From Ectocarpus siliculosus (lineage: Eukaryota > Sar > Phaeophyceae > Ectocarpales > Ectocarpaceae), in contig FN649748.1 in the NCBI GenBank assembly GCA_000310025.1, positions 2,562,145 to 2,626,144 on the forward strand: a stretch of DNA of 64,000 nt, read 5' to 3'. Positions 23,101 to 34,200 of this stretch are shown piece after piece (the first letter of the stretch is position 1; every line of letters begins with the position of its first letter). The position numbers were made by a program, and so were the translations under genes. The notes beneath the pieces were generated by a model. It saw only the letters and a program-made list of their open reading frames with translations. It had not been told where the DNA came from and searched no databases.

Positions 23101-26100
23101 GGCACGCGGATAAAACCTGGACCTGCCCACTATAATAGCAGCCAGGCTCGGAGGAACAGAACGGGGGTCACACGTTAGGAGACGTCTGCAGACCCGAGAA
23201 ACGGTACCCGCACGGGAGCGAGCGACGTCACCGCCCGGGAAAGCACGCCCCCCCCTCCACCGATTGCTGTGCATCTTTCTTCGTAGGATTCCGCGCCGAA
23301 AATCGCTGGTTATTCCAGCCTTACGAGACAAGAAGGACGGCTGTGCTGCTAGCTGTGCTGTATACTCTCGCCGGGTCACCTGGCAACTTGTTGGCTGCGT
23401 TCATGAGGCGCTGCAGCAAGATTCGGACCTCGAGCAAGCTATCCCACCACTCCCGCTGCCTGAACGAGCAAGAGCGGAACACGAAGAGACCGTGACAAAA
23501 AATAAGGGGTATATGGTAGGCGAGCGGGGGAAGAGCTTTAGTGGGGAGAAACGACACCAAGAAACGACAACTCTTCCGGTCTTTCGTTCGATATCTAACC
23601 GAGGCCGGCGAAAGAAGCGCTCTGCTGGTTTGATCAAATCGGGATCCACCGCCAATACCAAATGGACCCTCTGTGGGGAACAAGACCCGCGTGCGGTCTG
23701 CAAACTTCAAAGCTCACCTGAGTGCCTCCCTGGCTCGCCGAAGCTCTCCCTGTCCCGCAATACCCCCGCCGTCCCTCCTGGCCTTCTCATCTTGTTCGTC
23801 AAGCTGCTTCATCTGCTCCTCCACGGAGGCACCCGTGTCCACGTCCCCCCCCCTCACACCGGCAAACACGCTCGCCTGCTGCTGTCTTTGACGCTTGCCC
23901 CCGCCCGCTCCCCCACCCCCTCCGTCCTCTTCGTCCTCCCGCCCACCCCAGTGGACGCGCTTCCCTGCTCCCTGCCCGCTTCCTCGTTTCGGCGGTGACG
24001 ACGCAGTCATGTCGCCATCTTCGTCGTCCTCGTCTTCCTCACCCTCCTCTGAGGAGCTAACATCGTCAAGGTTCAATGATGGCACCATCTTTCTTGAAGA
24101 GGACGCCGCTGTTCCGTCCCCACTCTCACTAATGTCGCCATCGTCGTTGCCGTCGTCGTCAGAGCTGCCGTCGCCCTCCGAAGCCTGGTCTGGATCGTGT
24201 GCGTCTCCTGTCGCGGCAACCGAAGCAGAGTTATTCCACTTTTAGTGCTGCTGCAAAGGTGTGGATAGCTCAGGTTGATTGGGAATGGAACCAAAATGCT
24301 CCCTGCCTCACGGCACCCCCCTATCAGTTAAAGGTGTCTTGATTTCTCCTTCATCTTTTCTTGTGCTTTCGATTCGGTGCACTCGAGACATTGAAATAGA
24401 GAGGGAGGGGTCTCTCCTTTGAAGGGACGAAACTACAGCAGTACAAGGTCATCATAATACTTGATGAAAATTAAAATGAGCCGCGGAGCGCGAAGCGCGA
24501 CATTTTTCCTTTTATCTTCGGGAGGGAGAAAAAGGCTCTACATATTTGGCTCTTCCAAACAACGTGATGGAGGGGCCCTCCCGCAATTTCCACCTAATTC
24601 TGGAGCGCCCGAAAATAATCGCCTTTGTTCGACCGGAACAAGGTCTATAGAGCACCCATTTACAATCTGCCGGCTTGTGAGGAGGGAGCAAGTTAGGGCA
24701 TTCTTCGTCACGCTGGGTTGGTCGCGCTCTAGCAACAGATGGCCGTCCTCGACAGGAATTCCTCCCCAAAATCATGAGAGATTTTTACCCCTTTCCCCGT
24801 GGCATTGTAGAGGTAATGGAGGAACAAAAAAATCGGAGATCTCCCACACACACACGCAGTTGCTTGGTTCAAACCAGGATAAACAGAGCAAGCACTCAGC
24901 TAAAACACGCAACGTCGCAAGGAGTGGCAAGACGGCACTGGCAAGGGAAGGGATCCATACAACGGCGCAGCTACTCACGGGTAGTGCCATTTCTCTCTCA
25001 AGAAATACGGCGCGAGATGAGGTGTGGGAGTCGGACTCTGAAGTTCCTACAGCAATATTTGAACATCCGTGGGCGCCTTTTACCGCCAAAGGGGGACGAC
25101 AGAACTCCTTCTGGGAACGGACACATTCCCTCGTTCCTCGTGACAATAATTATAATTTACGGTTGGTTCTACAGCAGTATTAAGTGCAGTCTAGCCTCAC
25201 CTACTGCTGTTGCTTCGAGGCTCTTCCTGGACACCCGCTTGCCGTGGTACTCCTGCCCGATGCTCTCCATGTCGGCCGCCACGCGAAGATCCGCGGAAGG
25301 GCGGTGTTGGTTCATCTTCGAGTCGCCTCCCTCGTCATAGTTGTCGTCATCGTCGTACCTTTGAAGGCCTGTTGGTCAAGACATTTCCGCAGTCCAGTGA
25401 GAGTTTTGTGCATACAGTACTGCTGCTGTACAGCCTGCGGTTTGTTCCCCACTACTGGTGTAGCAGAAGGATGGAAAGGAAGAACGAATCCTGAAGCAGC
25501 TCTTGTCAACACGGAACATTTACCTGCTTGCAGTGCTGTGTCATGTACATGACATTTCTTCGCACTGGATGAACTACTGCTGTACAGCATGGACTACAGC
25601 CATCACGCAAGCGCTGCATACTACCTCTTATTCTGAAAGGGAACCTACCTGTTTGTGCTGTGCTAGTTGTACTGCTTTTGACATTTGCCAAGATTCAGTG
25701 AGCGAACAGGCATAGGTCACGCTTCCGTGCTATTGTATCCATGAAAATCCGCAGTCCTCCTACCGGTTCGTGTACGACACTAGGTACGTCACTTCGACTT
25801 TGATGTCTGGTATCGGTGCCTTTAGTAGGGTATAGTGTAGACTTGCAGACGACATGTAGATGGGTTTGGTTCGGGGTGCGAACCACCAATCAGCTGCTGT
25901 AGACTGCTGCACTGCTGTCAACACGGCACCCATATAAAACGAACGCCTCATCTAATCTCCAATATAAAACCTGCATAGTTCATGCAGCTGCTCACTAAAG
26001 TCATTGATGTCTTACAAGGGGTACAGGCAACATAGGAGAGTCGCATGTTGACTCCTAGACTATACTCGACCAACCAACCTCCCGTGTCCCACGAGAGAGT

Positions 26101-26447
26101 GGAGAGGGTGTTACTCGAGCCTGGTGTGCGTGGCTCACACGCTCGGGAGAAGATAAGCCTGCGATGGAGACTGTGGTCGTGGGTACAACAGAAAACCGAA
26201 CGCTAGGCAAGATGCCCAAGGTGGGACCTGTTTTCATGGCATGGCAACGGGGCTGTGCTGTTCGTACAGCCACAGGCGTATATGTTCAATGATGTGTGTC
26301 GGCGTCGCTCCGTGGCTACAAAATCTCCGCACCTGCGCCAGTTCCGTCGTCGAAGTCAGGTGCATCAGGATTGAAGGCGGTACATGGAGCTGACGAGGTC
26401 AACTCAGCCAGCCTGGCCGACAGCGTCTTCCTAGACTTGTTCGACAT
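20155..26447 (-). CDS. AATF: AATF/Bfr2 (TRAUB-domain) ribosome-biogenesis protein
   Basis: AATF (Che-1; yeast Bfr2) acts in the nucleolus in early small-subunit ribosome assembly. Exons on the - strand: 26447-26333 (ATG), 25368-25201, 24207-23718, 23459-23380, 22971-22472, 21723-21502 and 20331-20176; every junction is GT-AG and the phases close exactly. The order of motifs fits the family: KTLSARLAELTSSAP at the N-terminus; EYHGKRVSRKSL (residues about 75-90); an acidic Asp/Glu/Ser stretch; EWWDSLLEVRILLQRLMNAANKLP (about 260-283) at the start of the AATF domain; then RKLAKHLD and an alanine run; LEVVDDRNLYQHLLK; and the TRAUB core DRKASKGRKIKYVTHPKMQNFMFP. The end is uncertain: reading on gives VSSGGY and a stop at 20,155, whereas a strong donor (CAG|GTGAGC) suggests one more exon. 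The coding part gives 577 residues to that donor. Confidence 0.92.
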
Positions 26448-26793
26448 CGAGGGAGACAGCAGCGGCCAGGAACGAGTCACCCGATCAGTGTTGCAGTGTT
26501 GCGGCTGCCAGCCAGCGGAGGGCGGAGGACGGAGGTGCCTCTCATTTTTTTTTTATCGCGGTTCTCGAGGCATTTCACATCAGGCGGCAGGATGGATTAC
26601 GGTTCGGCATCGGAGAACTTGGCCGAGACCTTCGGACTTCGGACCATCGCCATCGGAGATCGGAGATCGGAGACTCGGAGACGTTGCCCGTTGCCCTTTG
26701 CTCCAGCACCGCGCACGCCAATCGATCCCGAAGCGCGAAGCTGCTGCAAGCTCGTCCACGAGAACTTCGGTTACTTCTGTATGTACACAGTTA
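26448..26793. other. AATF upstream region, simple repeat
   Basis: Between the AATF ATG and a MITE. It holds a short minisatellite (ATCGGAGATCGGAGATCGGA near 26,655). It probably contains the promoter, but I recognise no specific element. Confidence 0.4.
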
Positions 26794-27004
26794 GGTGACA
26801 CGACAACAAGATACCACAACCTTGACCGATTTTCAAAGCTCGATAATAACTCCAAGACGAAGAGGGTGCCAAAATCAAACATGTTTTCGGAAAGATCTCG
26901 AAGAGACGGACGGTTCCGCCATTATTTGTACTGCTGTGGAGTAATCGAGCTATGGAAATCGGTCCAGGCAGGGGGTGCGACAATATCTTGTGTATGGTGT
27001 CGCC
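26794..27004. mobile_element. MITE of the TA-insertion family (copy 4)
   Basis: 211 bp flanked by TA on both sides (26,792-26,793 and 27,005-27,006). The ends GGTGACACGACAACAAGATA and, in complement, GGCGACACCATACACAAGAT are inverted repeats; the arms then share CCGATTTTCAAAGCTCGAT-like sequence with the other copies. It lies about 350 bp upstream of the AATF start codon. Confidence 0.85.
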
Positions 27005-28270
27005 TACGGTGTGGTTTGGGCTCAGCGAGATGAGGCTCACACATCTTTCACCCTCTTCCTTTCATTGCTCCGCACACACTGATCACGAAGGTACGTTTTG
27101 GTCTGCAAGGGTCCCCCCATCCCCACGCCAAAGGACGGCTGCACCTTTTCTAACGGGCCGACGTTGGCCTTGTGGGTTGACGTTCGACGCGGCCGCACAG
27201 AAACATGATGTTTGGTGGTGCTGGGAATGTCTAGCCGAAACTCCCAGTCTCCATCGTTTCGCGGTGCAGCCGACGATACATCCACCACGAGTGGCCAACT
27301 CGACACCTTTGCAACACGTAGGTGGGTCCTTTCCTTCCAAGCAAAATCTCTTGGCTAACCTGCAGCGCATCTTGATTGCCCTACGTCTAGTTCTTTGCTC
27401 CCCCGCCACGCCACTCAGCCCCTTTTGAAGGAACAAAGTGATTATTATCAAGTCTAAACCAAAATAACAAAAGCAAGCAGATTACGCAAGTGGGGGGCAG
27501 GAAAAGAGAGAGAGAGAGAGCGACATGAACCCACTGTTTCTCATGCTCGCCGTCCTCTCCTGATATCTCCACAACAAACTCCGCGGGGGTAACACTGCTC
27601 GTGAGGGTATGGAAGGAGGGAGACCTTGGCGTGGTGAACTGCCGTTCTTTCTTTCACAGCGTCATCCACACGAACGCGCGTGCTGCGCGCCGGGTGGATC
27701 GCTGGCCAACCGGAATACTCACACAAAACACAAAGGAAGAGAAATAAGACTGAGACAGAATGACAAAAGGGGGTGAAAACACAAAAACACAAAAAAAAAA
27801 AACAAGGAGCGGACGCGACTCGCAGCTATACTCGTCATTTTCTCGGATGGCATCATGGCAGAGCGGAGACAGGAAAACGCACACGCATACAGCAAGACGG
27901 CAGCGAGGCGACTCGCGAGCAAGCCGTACATAGCGCGCAAATTACGGCGCCGCCGAGGAGGAGGACAAAAAGCGGAAACCAGGTTCCCCCAACCGTTTCA
28001 GACATCTGCAGCTGAACCCTACTTGTCGCGCGCCACAACTATCGCCATCAAGCACGAGGAAGCATCACGCAGTGCATCTGCTACTTACTGCTGTAGGATA
28101 CAACCGTTCAAGGCTGTGCAGCAGCAAAACCACAAGACAGCCAAGCAGCGGTTGAAAGCCCCACTCCCACAAAGCCACCGACAAGATCTCTTCGCGATGG
28201 ACGCGTCACGATATGACACGAGCCAAGGAAAACAGCTCGACCCACAAGACCACAACAGGTCTATCTACGC
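27005..28270. other. Intergenic between eRF1 3' end and AATF 5' end
   Basis: No exon recognised. It contains a GA run near 27,505 and A-rich stretches near 27,785. The two flanking genes are head-to-tail on the - strand. Confidence 0.45.
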
Positions 28271-31200
28271 TTAGAAGCCCTCGCCCCAGTCCTCTACGTC
28301 TTCGTAGTTGGACTCGTCCATCTCGGCGAAGTCCACCCTCCAGCGAAGGATGCCGCCGATACCGCCGAACCCCTTGCAGAACTGGCTCCCCTCTTGAGAT
28401 CTATCCACGGAAGAAAAGAAGGGGGGCGCGGCAAAACGGGGAGATTTTGAGCCAACCGGCTTGAGACAGGGCAACACCTGTGGCGAGCACAGCGGACAAA
28501 GATCCACGTGGGTGTGTCCGCGAGAATAGGATGAACAAAGTTCTCGAGGCAAAGCAGGGCCTATGAAAAACACTACAGGCGGGAGGGTGTGTGTCAAGAC
28601 AGGAGAAAACCAAGGTGGTGAGGAGGGGGAAGGGAGCATTATTTTTCAACAAAAAACAACGCAACACGTAGTATGTACATGCATCTACGGGCGGCAGCAA
28701 AGACATACCGGTTGGTGATGAACTCCAAAGCCGCTCCGAAGTTCTTGTAGTTGTTGGCAATCCACTCCACCAAAGACTGCTTGTCTGTAACCTCCAGCTC
28801 AACACCGGTCTCCGTGTCGTGGAAATGGGTGTCGTTGTTTTCCTGCAAAAAACAAGAATAAGAAAGAGAGACCGGCGGGAGAAAGCGTCAAAACGCGCGA
28901 ATAGCAACACAAGACTATACCATGAGCTCAGAACGAACGGAAAGGACAGCACCTTGTGCGTCGAGAGACAACACGTGTGATGGCACCCAGCATACGCAGA
29001 CACAACCACAATGTCGTACATGCAAGTCACACGCGTGCAGGCGCTTGGAAGTGTGATTACGAAAAAGGCTTGTCAGCGTGCATGACTTGGAGTGGCAATC
29101 TGCTGAGCCATCGTCGATTTAATTCGCTAAAACTGCATCAACACAAAATCAGCACCAAGTGAACGAAGCAGGAGGGCAACTTCGAACGAATGACCGCTGG
29201 TACTGCCGCCACACCAGCACCACCGAAAACATATCCTACAGGTCCCCAGCTTCAACACCATAAACTCCAACATCTAGAGCATATGTTCTTGAGGTACCTG
29301 CTCTGGAGTTAGATGGAGCACCTTCTCCTCCCCCGTGCTGTTGTTCCGTACTTCCAACCTGAAACCAAGCAAAACCACCGAATCCAACACGAGCCAGCGA
29401 ACGGAGGTGGGCACATGTACGGGTGAAAAGGCCAACAAACCCGCATCGCCAACCTGCTTGCCTCATCGACACACGGGCTCTGCCAAGAATGGAGGGATAT
29501 GTAGGGATATCGTTTCCGCGGTAGTACCATCCTTTGGATATTACAACTGCGGCCAGTCCGATAATACGACATCGAAAGCACGAGAAGAACTCCGACTCCG
29601 GATGAAAAAAATGCACCCGGAAGTGTTCATCGAAAGGCAAAGGTTGTTCCGTAATACTCTCAACGAGACTCATCGGATTCCAAATCTTCCCGCAGTTTGT
29701 GACACACAAGAACAAAGGCGCTACCATGTTGCACGAGGATCGCATCGACGCAGCATATCGTGCAAGCACCTGTTGATGTCGAGATTATCCCACACGATGA
29801 GGGTCTCCACCGCCCCCAGATCTAGCCCCTTGAGGGTGTCGTCCACCATGAAGCAGTATTTGCCCGTATCCTGGTTGATCTCGTCGAAGTACTTCTGCAG
29901 CAGTCGCTTCTCCTGCAAAAATGACATTGAGATGGGAGCAAACCAACGTCATGGAGGGAAATGCCTACCTAAATATGCATACATGAATGGAAACGGTGTG
30001 TAGTTGTTGACGCGTGTGGGTGTGATGACTGATCTCGATAGAGGTCATGTAGTGGGTTTTTGCTTTCCCTGCACGTCATGAATGTATGGCCAGAATTTCA
30101 AGGTGCATGAAAAGCACTTCGAAGTACATCCCAGCTCCTGTGAGACCTCAGCTGATACTGTTTGAGTTCCAAAAAAAGAGGGTAAAACATTAAAAAATCC
30201 CTGTGATGTCTACCTTTTTCCTGTGAGACCTCCGGTGACACTGTACGTCAACTACGTGCTGAAACGTGTAGACGTGATGGGACGAAAATACACACACTAT
30301 TAATACAAGTTCTCGAAGGACAAGATGACATGTCAACGGATGACTAATTAGTTAGGGTTCCGGAGAGGCACATCCATGACATGCAAGACATGCAAGATAG
30401 AAGGCACTCCCGACAAGGCTCGTTTCATGCTGGCCTAGCTCGGCCTCCACATCCGCCGCCAGTCAGCCTTCAGCCTGACCACGTTTCTCCAGCACTGTGC
30501 CGTCACCTTCTGTCAGGAGTGAACAAGAAGCTCGAGGATTGAAGCCCGTGCGATTGACGCGCATCAGCACCAACAGCATGTAACAGGATAACACATAATA
30601 GTAGTAATCGAAGCACCTGCACGAGCTTGACCGATCCCAAAGTCTCCGCCGAGAGCTCGATGGCCTGGTTGAACCCGGCTTCCCCGCCGTACGACACATC
30701 CACCATCTTGATCACGTTCTTCAACAGCCGGGGGTCGAACAAGTCGCTTCCCTGCCGCGCACATCAACACATCAACACCCACCAACGCAAATCATGTCAA
30801 GACAAAACAACAAAGGCCGACAAAAACAAATGGCACCAGGAGAGTACCATGCCCCCAGCATTGTTTGCCCTCTTGTCTTGTGTTGCACATACGTTGTGAA
30901 TGGAATGTTCAAAAGAGGTTCGAACGGCGTTGTCTGCCGAACAAACACCGCCCATTTCTAGTGGTCAGATGAGAAGAGTGAAAACAACGGCGGCCGGTTC
31001 TTTTTCCATCTCTCGGCGGTGTCGCAACACTAAGATTTAATTACACCTTGTAAGCTTGTGCACGTATCCCCGCAACACTTATCAGGTCGGAATATCCGAT
31101 GTCGTTAAAGTCGTAGCGCAACACTAGATAAAGTCGGAGCGCAACACTAAGATTTAATTACACCTTGTAAGCTTGTGCATGTATCCCCGCAACACTTATC

Positions 31201-34200
31201 AGGTCGGAATATCCGATGTCGTTCAAGTCGGAGCGCAAATGCACGTTGCTACTGGAATGGTTGGTGACAGTAGGAATAAAATACACACACTGGTGGCCAG
31301 AGGGCAGGTTGGGCACGAACTACAACCTGAGGGGGGGAGGTTGGGAGGCCGAGTTCGACCTTGAACCCATTTTTTCTCTAGGCTTGCAGCCCGCCGTGTT
31401 GAATGCAATAACGCCACTATCCAAGACGCGGGATACCTTGCACGCTTTGGGCTGCAACCTCCCTACAACCTCCCCCCCCCAGGTTGTAGTTGGTGCCCCA
31501 ACCTACGCACAACCTGCCGGTGGCCACCCGTGCAAGTATCGCTTTTGACACGTATCCAGGCGTACACTCTCATGACCGGATGGCGAAAACAAAACACGCT
31601 TTAACGTCAAGACGGCAATCTTTTAGACCTCAAACTCAAACTGGGGTACTTACTCCACCGCAGAAAGACAAAAAAACGGCCACGGTATATAGCAGAAGCA
31701 GCACTTGCGCAACAAGCACATGAGCTGCAACAACAACCACACCGACAACGTGTACTCGTGTCACAGATCAAAATTGGCACCGTTGTTCCTCGTTAAGCAA
31801 TGCTCGATGCACCTGCAACTCGTTCTTGAACTCGGCGCTACCGGCGAGCACGAGGCCGGCGCAGTTGCACTTGTTGTCCGTGATGAAGAACTGCGTGGCG
31901 AACTCCGCCACCTGTTGCATTTTTCATGACACGTCAACCGTAGAACGAGGACGTGTTTAGCAACGCAACCAAACCTGTCCTCTCCTGTCTTAAATCATCC
32001 CGTCAATCTTGAAAAATTGTCCCATGGTATTTTGCATTTTCCACGTCCTTTCCTTCGCAACGCGAGCGACTCTTGAGCTGTGACCCATCGCAAAAAACAC
32101 AGGCATGTGAGCGAAATATCATCCCGGCGCCGCCGCTAACACAACGCTGGCCAAACAAAAACGACTCTGAACTTTGACATGGCGTTTTTCTTCGTTTGTT
32201 GGCGTTCTCCCACCTTCCGGACGTAGTTATGGCGCTTCTCCAGCCGAAGACGCGCAAAACGCAGTGCGGACTGCCCACCACGGCCGTGCTTCTTGGGAAG
32301 GTCCACGCTGAACTTGTGCAGGACATCTCGTGTGCTGTCGCGCGAGGGAGCGCAAGGTGCAGGAAGCGTCAGAGATGGACCAGGCACGCGTGCTCAGCGC
32401 AAACCCGTAAGATGCACGTAAATAGTACACACGTCAGTTGGTATCATCTCTTCCCCAACGGCTGTTTCGCATTGGCGTGGAGCACTGGCGGTAAAAAGGA
32501 ACCAATTACGAGCAAGGTTTCTGCTGCTACGTCCCAAAAGGTGATGCCGCTTGAGCCGATTGTTTGCAAATTATTCAACCGGGAGTGTCTCGGGAGGTTC
32601 GCGTCCTGTAGTCCTACTTCTCACCTTCCCTGTAGAGTGCCGTACAGGGTCCCGTTACCGTCCATGACGATGAAACCGAACCTCTCGTCGTCTTGGAGAA
32701 GCTCGTCCAACGCCTGCATATCAAGTGAAACGCCCAACGCGTTTCAGCACTACCGCGTCGTTCAAAACGTACCTCCCGCCGTGAGCATGGAGAGGATGTG
32801 GTGGCGAAAAAGGAAACGTAAACGAAACCACGCCTAGACTACAGGCAGGGAGGAGGTGCATGGAGGAAAGCAAGTGCCGTTAATAAAAAACATCTAGAGA
32901 TCCGATTCAAGAAAAAAAACATCGGTAAAAAGCGTGTCGGACATTTTCCATCGGATAAAATGGACCGGGTGCCATGCGTTCGTTGGGGTAACGATACATC
33001 TTCCCTGTCTACAGCAGTTGTAGGTCACTTCCGAACCGCCTGGATAGCAACGGCTGTAGGCACACATGCGGACCACGTGAAACGGCCGGTATTGCACTGA
33101 CTGTTGATGACGCCACCAGAAACAAGGACCAGAGCCGGTGGCCCCGGTAGTCTAGTTTGTATCCTCGCAATTTTCTAGTACGCAGGGTCAGGGGTTCGAA
33201 TCCCGGCGTCAGCGAGCTCTTCTTGCACAAAAAAAAAAAAACTTGATACATCTCGCTTCCGTTCCTGGCTGTGGAGGCGCTATTTAGTTCGTGTGTACAC
33301 TTCGACGGATGAGAGTGCTGCACCCCGCGTTAGAGCTCGAACGCACGCACCGCAGTAAGGGAGCGTAGGGGGCCTAAGGGGAGGAACCCTTCTGTGTGAC
33401 TGCAGTACGGATTTGAACTCCTGTACGTCAGATACGCGGTGTGTGAGCGCTTACTTAAAAGTCATGTGGAAAAAAAAAACGAGGCCCACACGCGCAACCA
33501 AACCGACGACTACGCAATTGTACATGTTATTGACAGACAGCAGTGACGAACCGTCCCTACATTGCAAGTGCTTCTATCTGCACAAAAGCATGTGTGGGCG
33601 GAGTATCGTTTGACTGACCTCGGTGTGGAACTTGTTGTCGCACAGGTAAAGCGACGTGTTGATGGCCTTGAACGGCTCGAAATCCAAGTTCATCCGCTTC
33701 TCCTTACCCTCGTCCGTTACGATCGTCCCGCAGTAGATCACCAGGCCGTTCGGGGGCACTCGAGAGTAGAGTCTGATACACACACAAACAATATATTGGC
33801 ATGCAGTCTAAGATATCTTATCTCTGAAGCGGTAAGTCATGCCGCTGCTGTTTCAACATCGCGGTGGCAGACGAAGAGAATCAATCGGATGCGGTGGTAG
33901 ACGAAGAGAATCAATCGGACGCCGATCGAGAGGATAGCTACCGTAGCTTGGCGCAACGACGGCAAGGCACACACCATAACTCGAGTAGCTAGACACGTAG
34001 ACATCAATCGGAGCTGCAACGGTTATATGCGTACCTACAGTACCAACGTGCCAGAGATAAGACCAACGAGCAGCGCATTGGCGCTGATTCGCCTCGGCAT
34101 ATCCGTTCCATTCAACCGCAAACCAGTGTATTTGAACTAGACAGCAGCGTATTTGGACTAGACAGCAGCACAGGTTTGGGCGTCGCCGTGGAACACTCAT

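Noticed and set aside
33146-33241. Functional tRNA gene
   Set aside because: The T-arm is perfect but the acceptor stem does not pair and no clean anticodon arm forms.
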